From Artemia franciscana (Eukaryota > Arthropoda > Branchiopoda > Anostraca > Artemiidae): 64,000 nucleotides of DNA. Each line of letters opens with the position of its first letter. The first letter of the stretch is position 1. Shown here one piece after another: positions 37,857-50,424 of this stretch. The stretch lies in contig NC_088883.1 of assembly GCF_032884065.1 (NCBI RefSeq), forward strand, positions 21,695,637 through 21,759,636. Reading direction: 5' to 3'. The notes beneath the pieces are model-generated. The model ran no database searches. It was not told where the DNA came from and saw only the letters and a program-made list of their open reading frames with translations. The position numbers were made by a program, and so were the translations under genes.

Positions 37857-40389
37857 TCCTCGTAATACTTTGCTCTTTACGCTAAATTATTTTTAGTAAT
37901 TTCAACTATTTATTCTACGGCCTTAGTGATTCAGAGGTCATTCTTAAGGAATTGGGATAAAATTCAAGTTTTAATGTAAAGAACGAGGTATTCACGAGGG
38001 ATGAACCCCCTCATATACATAATAAAAACATACGATAATAGAAGTTGGTTATGTAAGTTAATTCGTAAATTATGTATCTTTTTTACTAATGAAAACGTTC
38101 TTAAAAAATTAAAAGTTCTAGTTGAATTTTTAAGTAATCAAAAATTGGAGGGAACTAGGCCTCCTCCTCCGCTCTTATTTCTCAAAATCTTTCGATTAAA
38201 ACTATGAGAAAGCCATTTAGCCAAAAAAAAATAATATGCAAATTTCGTTTTCATTATTTATGTGCGGAGAGCCAAAATCAAAATTTGCATTAATTCAAAA
38301 ACATTCAGAAATTCAATAAAAAAAACAAGTTTTTTTTTTACTGAAAGTAAGGAGCGACATTGAAAGTTAAAACGAACAGAAATTACTCTATATATGAAAG
38401 GGGCTTTTCCTCCTTAAGTAGGAAGGCTCCAATAGCGTTCAGATAAACATAGGAAAAGGTATGAAGGGATGATCTGTCCGAGAATTGATCTATAATCTCC
38501 CTTACTTTGAGATAACCCTAATTAAGGGTGCTGTGGAATCATAGCTCCCTTGCTATTGCAAGAAAATATTTATCTTTAGTAGCATACAAATTTTGACCCA
38601 TATTCTTACCGGCAAAAAGATGGAGATGTGTGGTGTTGGATTCATAAAAAAAAGTCAGGAAATTTACGAAGAGGTAGGGGGGGAGGTTGATAGTAGAAAT
38701 CGTTTTTTAAAAGATATTTAAATTAAAATGTTAGGTTTCATTTTTCTTTATATTACAAAGTTACTGCTCATGAACAGTTAACAAGGTGCCGATCAAACTA
38801 ATAGTAACCAAAATTCTAAAAAGATTACTTTGATTGCAGTTTATACACTTAGAGAATTGTATTTTTATGGTAATGGTGATTCCAAATATATAAAATTAAT
38901 TCAGTTTAATTTCAACCATCGAAAGCAAAAAACTTATGAAAATTTGTCCTATTTAACAAAAGAAGTATGTAATCCCAAAATGGGGAGTGTCTTCAATGAA
39001 ACTTACGCCATCAAATTAAGCAAAATCTATTATGAAAATTTCAAGCCCTTGTCTATAAAATATTGAAATATTTAGCGTCTTTCTGTCAAGAATGGTCGCG
39101 ATTCATTTTGTGTTTTTTTTTTTTTTTTTTTTTTTTTTTCCAGCGGTGATCACATCAAACCAATACTAAAGGAATTTTATCTTTGTGTTGATGTTTTCGA
39201 TAAATGTTGCTGCAACAACGTAATGTTTCCTGCCATTTTGCTAAACGAATTCCAAATTTTAGTGGAACTGGCACTAAAAACCATTAAAATTCATAGGCAA
39301 TCGATCAATTTGAATATATCAAAACCATATATTAAGCTTTGAAGTTCTAGAGACAGTAATAACTCATGTTTTCGCATTCAATCTAGAAACTAATCTCTAA
39401 TTCTTGTTGATCTTCAGGAGCACTTCTGATATTACCTATAATGTTGGTAGCATTCCTCTCAATGGAACAGTCTTTTTCTATGTAAAATAAGATATTACAT
39501 TACAATCCTCAGCAGCCGAGAGACAGAAAAGTTGGTTAGGATATCATGAGCATCATGAGAAAAATTTTTGGGCTTAACTGGGTCGGATTCAGCAAGTACT
39601 GCCAGATGTTTCAATACAAGAAGGCTTTGAGTCAAACAGCTCTTAGAAGCAAAATGAAAGTAAAGAGCAACCCCTGGCAATCGAAACTAAATGTATGAGA
39701 ACAAGTTTTGATTGCAAGATGTGCAAGAACTTATTTGTGTGTGTGTGTGTGTGTGTGTGATTTTGAATAGCTAGGTTTATACTTCTGACTAAATGCTATT
39801 AGTTCACATAAATTAACTTTATTTTAGATACTGTAACTGGAAGAAACTACTAGTAATATGACTGCAAAAAAACTAACAATTTGGTGCTCCACCCAGTTAC
39901 CTAAAGCTATGTACACTATTCATCCAGCCGAACCCATTCTAAGTTTTCTTTTTACACTTTCCTAAGACTTTCTAATTTCCCTAAATTCCTTCCTTATGAC
40001 TTCCTCCCACCCTATTTAATGGTTGGCCAAAAACGATGGTCTTTTGCAAGCTATTATCCTTCATCCACTAAATATATCCTAGACATCTCAATCTTTATCT
40101 CATTATAGCCATAGATAGTGGGATAAAATCGCGTTTTGTATGCTTTATAGTTTGAAATATGATTTTGCAAACGGGTATCCATAACAATCTGTAGGTAATC
40201 CCTCTGGATATATAAAACATATCTTCCTCTGTCTTTCAGTGTGCCCATATTTCAAAAACCGCAATTTACCACTGTCATTACTGTAATTTGCAATATTCTA
40301 ATCGAGGTTCGTGGACTTATTCTTCTTAACTTTTTTCAACTGTGAAACAATACCCTGGGTTTTGACTATTCTACTTTAAGCGTTTTCAC

Positions 40390-40823
40390 TGCATCGACCT
40401 TCTTCACTAATAATACTACCTATGTAAGTGAAGCTTGATTGACATCCATATTGCCTAATGTTATCGATTCATCTTCATATAGCACCAATCCAAGTGACTC
40501 AGTTTTCTTGTTATTAATTTTCAAACCCATTCCTTTGAACTCTGAGAACTTCAAAAGTATAACCCATTTTGAAAATATTTTTATCTAGAAACGCTCAAAT
40601 CATCAGTATATTCGAATTCTAGGATAGTTTCTCTTTCCATTTTGATTCTATACTATATTCTCTATCCTTTGCTACATTATTTAAAATAAAGTCAATTAAA
40701 ATATTCACATAAATGGGGAAAGAAAAAAAATACTTATCTCTCGATTTAATACGAAACTAGACACTAGCTTTATTTTCCACTTTAACGGCAGCACCATTAT
40801 TCTTGAACAAAGTACTAATCACT
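40390..40823 (-). pseudogene. Reverse-transcriptase relic in unit C
   Basis: Third copy of the relic at 21770-22203, with slightly more substitutions than between A and B. Confidence 0.65.
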
Positions 40824-41337
40824 TTAACGTTTTTAACTTTTAATCTTCTTAAACCATATGACAATAGAACCTTTGCTAATGCTCTCCAGTCTGCTAAACC
40901 AAACCTTACTCACAATCCATAAAAAATGACGATTGAAGGGGCCTGATGACTCAGTTACTTCTCAACTATTAGTCTAATAGTGAAAATTCGGGTCGACGTT
41001 TCCTCTCCCCCATCTTCAGACGGCAGTGTTTTTCTCTTAAAACTAGATCTACAGCTTTTCTAAGTCAAAAGTAATTTGCCAAAAAAATATCATGCTAAGT
41101 AGTTGCTTCCTATACAAGCCATGCTAATTTTTCTGCAATTACAACTTTCATCGTTTTTACTTTTTTTGAACAAGTGTTTCAGTTAAAATTTTCTTAGAGA
41201 CGTTCTTCCTTTTTTTCAAAACTTTAGGTTTCTTCAACATCCCCTTTAACACACACCAAAGCTTCAACTTAATACCATCAACCATTCCGGAAGCATTGTA
41301 GATACGCCCTCTTAATAACCCATGTGGGGATAGTTTG

Positions 41338-43235
41338 TTTGGATTTATTTCAATACAGCTTCAACATTTCCCAAATTTTTCATATTCAGACCCTTAGCTT
41401 AAACAGCAGTAGTAATAGCACAAACAGTGATAGTAGCGACAGTACTAATAGTAGCAGTAGAAAAAATAGTAGTAGCCTTAGCAGTAGTAGCAGTAGTAGA
41501 AATATGAGGATGCATTCATAATATTAGGATACTAACATCGTACTTTTGCTAGGTCAACATCCCCACAACAACCCCCCTTAGTTTCAAATTCACACACCCT
41601 TTTAAAAGCCTTCATACAGACGTTGTGTTGATTCAGTTCATCTTCAAAACCCTGGAGGTATTGTTATCTGTTCCTTGGACGATTTTGAACATAATGACAC
41701 CCTCACAATTTTAATCAGATGTATTTGTGGAAAAGAGGGCTCTGGGGGAGCGGTACTTTGATTGTAAATTTGGACATGTTAACCATCGGGCCCCAGCACT
41801 CCGCACGGGGTAGGCTTCGATAAAATTGATTCCCTTTATGGCTTGTCTTGTATCCACAGACTTGAGCCTCTTTTTGGTGTCATGACATCACCATCGGCTC
41901 CTTACAATCACCCTGGGAAAGATACAAATTCTTCGTTAAAGGTTTGACCTATTTATATCGTTTTTGTAGCCAGTCATACTCGTTTTCCTGTTTTCGTTTG
42001 TAATTCGCACTGCTGCTTATCTTCTAACTGCACATTTCGTTGTTCTCGTTCTGGCATATTTTGTTTTTACTGCGACAAGCCTATGGCTTTCTCCTGTATT
42101 GATTGAAATCTATATATATAAAAAAGAAGTTGTTTGTTTGTGTGTCTGTCTGTCTGTCCGCATATGACGTCTGAATTATTTCATCATATACCAATTCAAA
42201 AACGAATGTATTCAAGCCGAAGTAGCTGAGTTGGTAAAGCGTTATGTTCCAGGTTCTAGGTCCGAGAGGTTCCAGGTTCGAACCTGTTTGGATTTATTTC
42301 AATACAGCTTCAACATTTCCCAAATTTTTCATATTCAGACCCTTAGCTTAAACAGCAGTAGTAATAGCACAAACAGTGATAGTAGCGACAGTAGTAATAG
42401 TAGCAGTAGAAAAAATAGTAGTAGCCTTAGCAGTAGTAGCAGTAGTAGAAGTATGAGGATGCATTCATAATATTAGGATACTAACATCGTCCTTTTGCTA
42501 GGTCAACATCCCCACAACAACCCCCTTTAGTTTCAAATTCACACACCCTTTTAAAAGCCTTCATACAGACGTTGGGTTGATTCAGTTCATCTTCAAAACC
42601 CTGGAGGTATTGTTATCTGTTCCTTGGACGATTTTGAACATAATGACACCCTCACAATTTTAATCAGATGTATTTGTGGAAAAGAGGGCATGGGGGAGCG
42701 GTACTTTGATTGTAAATTTGGACATCTTAACCATCGGGCCCCAGCACTCCGCACGGGGTAGGCTTCCATAAAATTGATTCCCTTTATGGCTTGTCTTGTA
42801 TCCACAGACTTGAGCCTCTTTTTGGTGTCATGACATCACCATCGGCTCCTTACAATCACCCTGGGAAAGATACAAATTCTTCGTTAAAGGTTTGACCTAT
42901 TTATATCGTTTTTGTAGCCAGTCATACTCGTTTTCCTGTTTTCGTTTGTAATTCGCACTGCTGCTTATCTTCTAACTGCACATTTCGTTGTTCTCGTTCT
43001 GGCATATTTTGTTTTTACTGCGACAAGCCTATGGCTTTCTCCTGTATTGATTGAAATCTATATATATAAAAAAGAAGTTGTTTGTTTGTGTGTCTGTCTG
43101 TCTGTCCGCATATGACGTCTGAATTATTTCATCATATACCAATTCAAAAACGAATGTATTCAAGCCGAAGTAGCTGAGTTGGTAAAGCGTTATGTTCCAG
43201 GTTCTAGGTCCGAGAGGTTCCAGGTTCGAACCTTG
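41338..43235 (+). repeat. 949-bp internal tandem duplication in unit C
   Basis: The sequence from gtttggatttatttcaatac (41338) to the tRNA-like B box (about 42286) is repeated at about 42287-43235. The junction reads GGTTCGAACC then tgtttgg, so the break lies in the B box. The two sub-copies differ at several sites (for example ctctggggg versus catggggga), and the second matches unit A better than the first. Confidence 0.9.
42109..42286 (+). mobile_element. Helitron-like 5' end, truncated sub-copy (unit C)
   Basis: Starts with the TCTATATATATAAAAAAGAAG end and is cut in the B box of its tRNA-like segment by the 949-bp duplication. Confidence 0.55.
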
Positions 43236-43917
43236 GCTTTAGCATTGATACAAAAGAAGAAAAAAAACTACAAAAAAAACTACAAAAAAAAACTAAAATG
43301 AAAATACTAAAAAAAACTAAAAAAGCTAAAAAACTAAAAAAAACTAAAAAAAGGTAAAAAACTAAAAAAGAAAAAAAAACTAGAAAAAACAAAAAAAGGT
43401 ATAAACTACAAAAAAAAACTAAAAAGAAAAAAAAACTAATAAGAAAACTAAAAAAATTAAAAAAACTAAAAAAGAAAGAAAAACTAAAAAAGGAAAAAAA
43501 CTGAAAAATAAAGGAGAAAAAGAAAACTAAAAAAAAAAATTAAAATTAAAATAAAAAAAGTAAAAAAGGTAAAAACTAAAAAAAAAAACTAAAATGAAAA
43601 AAGAAAAAAAAACTAAAAAAGCTAAAAAAAGGTAAAAACAAAGAAAAATAAAAACAAAAAAAGGAAAAAACAAAAAATTATTTCATCTTATACCAATTCA
43701 AAAATGAAAGTATATACAGACCGGGACACCGGGATACAAATGACGACCGGGACACCGGGACACAGGGAATATAAATGACGGGGCCGGGACACTCAAAGAG
43801 GAATTACAGACTGGGACACAGGGACACAAGTGACGACCAGGACACAGGGAATATAACTTTTATATATCTATCTTCTATATATACATATCCATCTATCTAT
43901 ATAAAAACTAGCTGTTG
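43057..43917 (+). mobile_element. Helitron-like 5' end, tRNA-like segment and A-rich body (unit C)
   Basis: Complete counterpart of 23489-24344; tRNA-like block at 43164-43238, A-rich tract about 43255-43680, then the GACCGGGACACCGGG minisatellite. Confidence 0.5.
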
Positions 43918-44354
<437 letters not shown>

Positions 44355-45934
44355 CCCTGTGTCCCCGTTGTCATTTATATATCCCCCTGTTCCCCCCGGC
44401 GTGTATATAAATAAATATCTTTTAGCCGTACTTTTCTCCGTTTTTCACTCTGATTTCTGATTCGTTCAACTCGTTGTTGTATGTATTTTAACTGCATATT
44501 TTTTTTATCTTCATTTATGTTTGACTTGTTCTTATCCTTCCTGTCGATTTTCTTCGAATTGGATGTTAGTTTTGTTCTTCACTTTTGTTTTTGACTCAGT
44601 GAAATTTTCATCGACGTAAGTATTCTGACTGTATATTTCTTTGTTCTTCATTTTCGTTTAATTTTACTTTAGACTTTTTTTCCCATGCCTTTACTTTAGC
44701 AGCTTGTATTGGTCAGATATTGCCAGATCGGATTGTTTTTGTCACGTTTGATGACCCAGGTACTTCATTTGTCCTCTAGTTATTATAATTACTCTCTTTA
44801 CTTGCTCTACTTACTCTAGGCATTATGAAACTACTTAAAACGGCTTTTGTAAATAGACTAATTACAGTTGGTACTTTATAATTAGCTATTTTCCTTTTGT
44901 AATGTCGTATGTGTCACAGATATAAGAAAAACATGTTTACTCTTGAGGGAGAGGGAGAAATGATATAATTTATTCTATTGAAATAATCTCATAAATATGA
45001 CAATCATATGATTTTTCTTGTCAATCATTGGTTTCTTGTGTAATTTTGCCGGCATCATATACAGTAAAAGCGGACTACCAGGGCAAATATGATCTATGCC
45101 TGCTTTTCAAACATATTCATAAATATGACGTCCCTTGCATGAATCTGTTTTTTCAAAAACTAAGCCTCTTAACGAATTTACTCAAACTTCCGACCTATAT
45201 AATTGATTTTCCGGGATACAAATTTACCTGAAAAGAAATACGAAGCCGTTTTCTAGGAAAAAAATAAATACATATAGATGAAGCCTGAAGTTTCAAAATC
45301 TCTCCTTAAGCTGAGGAGATTACAATTTGAATTTTCACCATTATGCTAAAGTCTGCAGTGAGCTGTTAGAAGAAATAGTAGAAAGAGCTGGAAGTCCAGG
45401 AGAGGACGGGTCCCATATAGTCAGAACAGTTCTAATTGTTGTTAGTTTTCACGCTACTCTTTAATTTAACAGAATATATTTTTTAGTTAATTGTCGATTG
45501 TGAGCGGGTCAATCCAGTAAAATTGTTTTGTAAGAGTTTTAATTTCATCATAATTTCAGACCTGATGAAGCTTGATATTACGTTGAAAACACTGAATCTT
45601 TGACGACAAAAATGGACTTGGAGCATCAATCGTAATTCTTAAGGAATCATACTTACATTGAGATATGCTGGGTACTTCTTAATGTGCCTGACTATTGTCT
45701 CTTAGTAGCGACGCATCCTTATTTCTTGCTCAGAATGAATTATTTAAGAAGTTGGAAAAAAATTGCGTAAATAGTTAATTGGAATAACTTTTTCAAATTC
45801 ATATACGACTTACATCAGTACTATGCTTTAGATAAAAATAAAAATTTCATGGCAAGAACGGTATCCTTAGCAATTATATGTTAAAACATGTTAAACGCTA
45901 TATCTGTTTGACAAAAATATATTTCACCTCACAG
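44355..45934. other. No gene recognised
   Basis: A few minisatellite words (gtccccgttgtcatttata) end near 44400. Then unremarkable AT-rich DNA follows, probably beyond or within an intron of the minus-strand receptor-like gene. No exon for a cytoplasmic tail was found. Confidence 0.45.
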
Positions 45935-45991
45935 TTCCACCAACTGAGAGGACTGGGCTTGAGGGACGAAGCTAAACACTTAAGGAACCAA
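45935..45991 (+). CDS. Candidate 57-nt exon (plus strand)
   Basis: Nineteen complete codons (FHQLRGLGLRDEAKHLRNQ) sit between a cacctcacag acceptor and a gtaaga donor. The composition looks like real helical protein. It stands alone, on the strand opposite the nearby receptor-like gene, and no partner exons were found, so chance is quite possible. Confidence 0.25.
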
Positions 45992-46065
45992 GTAAGAACG
46001 CTAACCCTATATTGTACTTTTGGTTTTGCTCATATCCCCGGATGTGTGATGAAAATTCAACTTAC

Positions 46066-46243
46066 CTCAAAATAAAAGACAGTGGCAGATTTTCAAAGAA
46101 ACCAGAGGGTTTCTTCAATTTCTTGAAGCAATAAAGGTACGCTAATATTGCAATAGCAATTACAGATGCAGTTGGTACCACTATGACTACAGGTAGAAGC
46201 CATGGCTTGCATCTGACATCTATGCAGGGAATTTGGGTACTGT
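46066..46243 (-). CDS. Transmembrane exon of receptor-like gene
   Basis: On the minus strand, tgtattacag precedes and gtaagttg follows this 178-nt exon. It completes a codon with the single base left by the upstream exon (47188-47314). It encodes a short extracellular piece with two Cys (IPCIDVRCK), a hydrophobic segment of about 24 residues from PWLLPVVIV to LAYLYCF, then the basic stop-transfer KKLKK and about 16 cytoplasmic residues. The exon ends in phase 2, so at least one further exon lies at lower coordinates; I could not find it. This is a type I single-pass topology. Which family it belongs to is not certain. Confidence 0.65.
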
Positions 46244-47187
46244 CTGTAATACAATTAGAGGTTTTTGAAATTGAGATTATTATGGTGTTCATATCAAAAT
46301 AGATGACACTGATTATTTTTTACTTGTAAAAAATAGTCCAAATTGTTTAATAGACAATGATTATTATATATAAATAAAAGTTCAGTAAGGAAAGACATCA
46401 AAATCTGTGTGTATTTTGGTCACGCGCACAGTGGCCGTCTTCAGAAGATAAACTAATATAATACAAATAAAATATCAATATTTATGTAAAACCAAAGATT
46501 AATGACATACAGTTTTGAGCTCTTATTTTCTCCACAGCAGTTACAGATACAAATCATTCTGGTTTTGTAGATTCTGGGTCATTGACTATTTTTATGTGAA
46601 AGTTCATTATCAGGTCACTTATCTCGTTTCTCTCAATTTTTTCTCCCTAAAAAATAATGACTCGTACTTACCTGATACTGCAACCTCACAAGTAGTTTTT
46701 ATATGAAATAAAGTATTAACTAAAAAAGAAAGGGAACAACAACACAAACTAAAAATGAGTAAAGAAAAAATGAAGAAGAAAATAGATAATAGCAAAACAA
46801 ATAACAAGAAAAATAAAAACAAATCCCTGAAGTGCCCCGAATAAAAAATAATGAACTTTCCCGACAAAGTCGTGTTTTAAACTCCACATTAGAAGAAAAA
46901 CAAATTCAATATGTTGTAAATTTTGAACGTATTAAGATAAGGGAAAGAAAATCGTATGGAAAGCAAAGTAGAAAACGAGAAAAAAAAACTTTTTTGGATT
47001 GCCATTTCCCACATAACTTCTTAACAAAATAACTGCAGCATCAGTGATTCTTCATACACTTAATCACACCGTGTCATAGACACTTGAATGCAAGTACACG
47101 TGTATATTAAGCCCGCAACCTGAACGCACAGATGCATCTCCATGCTTTCATACATAACCAAATAAAGACATACAAGTTTATACTTAC
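46244..47187. other. Intron of the receptor-like gene
   Basis: AT-rich, without convincing exons or repeats. The small open frames at 46515-46867 are low complexity. Confidence 0.5.
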
Positions 47188-47314
47188 TATTGGCATCCAA
47201 TGTTGTGTAATCAAATGTAGTATTTGTGAAATACACTGTAGTAGCTGTTTTGGGCGTCGTTTCAGTGGAAGGTTCTCTTAATGGTTGAGACCAAACAATA
47301 GTTGAAAAATTACC
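47188..47314 (-). CDS. Extracellular stalk exon of receptor-like gene
   Basis: This 127-nt exon has an attttatag acceptor and a gtaagtat donor. It opens in phase 0, matching the end of the exon at 61514-61704. It reads GNFSTIVWSQPLREP, which fits the last strand of the FN3 domain begun upstream, then a Thr-rich linker with possible N-glycosylation sites (NFS, NTT) and one base carried into the next exon. The phase agreement with both neighbours is the main support. Confidence 0.65.
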
Positions 47315-48199
47315 CTATAAAATGAAAAATTGAAAATATAAAATAGCACTATAGCCAACACAATATTTTGCTTTGTTCCTGGGGACTTCCTTAATCTAAA
47401 AACTAGTTGTTAGAGTGTTAAGCCGTTCAAAGAAAAACATTTTTGGCACACATTTGGCCCTTTTTTAGGGAAAAATGTTGAATTGTCGCTCTCTTCTTTC
47501 GTATATCCGGGGTCATATAACTTTAAGACATAAGTGTATAAGCTCAGAGCTGATTAGAAAAAAATTCTTTTTTGTCGATTCAAAATTAGTAAGGCCATTT
47601 CCCAGACTAATTTAATTCAATACGTGGTTTCACTGGTCGAAGGCAGTGTCACTAAACGCAGTGTCAAATTGATTAGAGCCTAGAAGTGTTTTAGTCTATT
47701 TTTAAACCCCATAGAATTCCTCCCCCTCCCTCCTATTTCAGAAAATTTTTGATCTTCTTATTCCTAAAAATTTATTTTAAAAGTTACCACAGTTACCTTG
47801 TAGATCGATCAGAAAATCTTCATTTTTTAGGATCGTTTTCAAGGAGAACAAAATTTTCTGTTCAACTGTTTATTTGAACTAGCAAACCCCCTCGACCAAA
47901 AAAAAACTATTTCAAATGGATTTTCTGTAGAGTGCAGGTCTTGATGTCTTGATTCTCGAGCTTTGGCTGGGAATGCAATGCATGGTACTTTTTCACTGGT
48001 ACATGAGGTGGGACAATGCACGGACGCTTAACCCATCCTCAGATATTTGAAGGCTCATTACGACAGACTCCTATTTAGGGTTGTCTTTAGGCAGCTCTTC
48101 AAAAAACAAGAGACTGCTACTCTCCTACTTTCAGCCAAACTCTCAAAATCCAGCAATGAAGTAGGTGTTCTTTTGAAAATTGTCTCCTAATTCTTCAAT
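47315..48199. other. Intron, no feature recognised
   Basis: Start of the 14.2-kb intron. Nothing recognisable before the LINE relic at 48.2 kb. Confidence 0.45.
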
Positions 48200-48560
48200 T
48201 GACTACAAGTTTGCCTGCACTTATCTGGCAAAGAATCTGATTGAAGTACTTTCTTGATGATTCAGTTATTCATCCTCTCAAAACATGGCCAAGTGTACGA
48301 AGTGTTTCCTGTTCAACAATCACTTTGGAGGGCTTGGTGTTACGGAAGCGGTGGCAAACATCATCATTTGAGGCTCTATTGAAGCAACAGACACCTAATA
48401 TTTTACGCAAACAATGGTGCACAGAGGTGTCAACACCGTGAAAATTAATCACCATCAATGGCCAAGTCTCAACCGCATAGATGAGAGCAGATCTAGCCGC
48501 TGATTCCTAGAGAGAACTTTCTTTCATCTTGGTGATCACCCACCGGTTTCAAAAAGGTTG
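48200..48560 (-). pseudogene. LINE C-terminal relic (minus strand)
   Basis: The minus strand reads YAVETWPL, then VHHCLRKILGVCCFNRASND and QETLRTLGHVLR. This is the order seen after the reverse transcriptase of RTE-like LINEs (compare YGSEAWAL ... RWLGHALQM at 49.9-50.1 kb). Stops and shifts throughout. It lies in the intron, in the same orientation as the host gene. Confidence 0.55.
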
Positions 48561-48984
48561 ACGGAGTTATGAAAAGATGGTTCAGACTTTTTTTTATTAT
48601 GTTCTGCACATCAAGATAACACCCTCCATGAAAGTATTTTATTCAGCTAAGATAGATGGGGGTCTCAGTTTTTTTAATGATTTTTCCATACGCAAAAGCT
48701 GATAATAATTTATGAATTTGTAGTTTATTAGGATTTCAATACTTACATATCTCTCTGAGTTTTTTTCCATGAAAACTTTGTCATGTTTGACAAATATTTT
48801 TCATTTGACCTCCCTGATGTTGTCTGTTGTCAGGATCATGATGTTGATGTTGTCAGGATCGTACAGGCTTGCAAAATAAGACGTCTCGACATATGGTACC
48901 TTTGGTTCGGCACAAATTATGGTCGAGAAGTCTGAGGAGGTTTTTTGATGGTCGAGGATAGCTCTTCAGTTTAGCCATAGTTCC

Positions 48985-49250
48985 TTCGTTGTCAAACACC
49001 TTTGGTCCTCAGTTTTATCAATTATCACCGAAGATTGTCCTTTTTGGCCAACCGTCTGGGGCTACACGGAAAGCATGTCGTCCTTGTCTGGGTTGGGAGG
49101 ATGTCATAAATAGGGATTTATTTAATTCCCATTTCCCAGGAAATGGGAACTTCCTGGGAGGGTGTAAAGAGGCAGGCTTTAAATAGATTAGGTTGGAGGA
49201 GGAGCGTGCGTAGCTGTGTTGGCCTCAGGCGGCTTGGTGCCACAGTGAGT

Positions 49251-49283
<33 letters not shown>

Positions 49284-49311
49284 CAGTAGTAGTAGTAGTA
49301 GTAGTAGTAGT
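48985..49311 (+). mobile_element. LINE 3' end with (TAG)n tail, first copy
   Basis: Starts within KIVLFGQPS-coding text (severely 5'-truncated) and runs through aggaaatgggaacttcctgg and ggttggaggaggagcgtg to a (TAG)n tail at about 49252-49311. The same 3' end recurs at 50150-50370, so these are two copies of one family placed head to tail. Confidence 0.75.
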
Positions 49312-50370
49312 TATCCTTATATGGTATACCAAAAAAATACATTAAAGTGATTTGTGCTACGTACGAGAATAATACTGCTGCGGTTGAGGTAGGAGATGGG
49401 GTTATCAACTGGTTTTGTATTAAATCAGGAGTTAAGCAGGGTTGTGTTCTATTCCCCTTTATATGGATCATTTTGACGGAATTTGTCTTAAGGAGCACAG
49501 GAAAGGCAATTGGAGACCACGGAATCAAATGAGGAGGAAAAACGCTCCTGGACTTAGATTATGCTGATGATTTAAGCATATTAGATTATATTGTGAGCAA
49601 AATGAGTGAATTATTAGAGGTTTTGCGAGTTCAGGGTGCTAGAATAGGCCTGAAAATAAATATGAAGAAGACTAAGTCACTAAGGCTAGGAATAAGTGAA
49701 GATGAAAAGGTGACGTTGGGTAACGAAAAAATTGATCGGATTGGCAGCTTCACTTACCTTGGTAGTATTATTAGTAAAGACGGTGGAAGCAGTGAAGATG
49801 TTAAAAGTAGAATAGCTAAGGCTCAGTTTGTTTTCTCACAGTTAAAAAAGTTTGGAAGAATAGAAAGATAAGTCTGCAAACCAAGATTAAAAATATTGGA
49901 AGCTACATTGATGACAGTGGTTAAATATGGCTCTGAAGCATGGGCGCTCCGAAAAGCAGATGAAAATTTACTAGATGTTTTCCAGAGAAATTGCCTACGG
50001 TTTGTTCTGGGTACCCAGCTGACTGACCGTTTTTCAAGCAGTAGGCTGTACGAAAAATGTGGTTCAATCCTGCTTTCTAGGGCTATAATGAAAAAAAGGT
50101 TAAGATGGCTAGGTCACGCTCTACAGATGAAGGATGACAGATTGCCGAAGATTGTCCTTTTTCACCAACCATCTGAGGCTACATGGAAAGCAGGTCGTCT
50201 TTGTCTGGTTTGGCAGGATGTCATAAATAAAATTTAAAGGAAATGGGAACTTCCTGGGAGGGTGTAAAGAGGGAGGCCATGAATATATTAGGTTGGAGGA
50301 GGAGCGTGTCTAGCTGTGTTGGCCTCAGGTGGCTTGGTTCTGCACTGAGTTATTAGTAGTAGTAGTAGAA
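49312..50370 (+). mobile_element. 5'-truncated RTE-like LINE, second copy
   Basis: Begins in the middle of the reverse transcriptase and ends with the family 3' end and a short (TAG)n-type tail (about 50352-50368). It abuts the tail of the preceding copy. Confidence 0.75.
49347..50237 (+). pseudogene. Reverse transcriptase and C-terminal domain of RTE-like LINE
   Basis: A single frame is open over about 890 bp except for two stops (49530-49532 and 49869-49871). Motifs in order: IKSGVKQGC, LDLDYADDLSIL (YADD at 49560-49571), MKKTKSLRLG, SFTYLGSIISKDGG, YGSEAWALRKADE, FQRNCLRFVLG and KKRLRWLGHALQMKDDRLPK. The N-terminal endonuclease and early RT are missing. Only two point lesions suggest a fairly young insertion. 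It is the best guide in the window for the older relics in the tandem units. Confidence 0.85.
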
Positions 50371-50424
50371 TAGTTGATGGTTATCACTTTTGTCTTGAAG
50401 ACATGATCAATCATGTTTTGTGAG

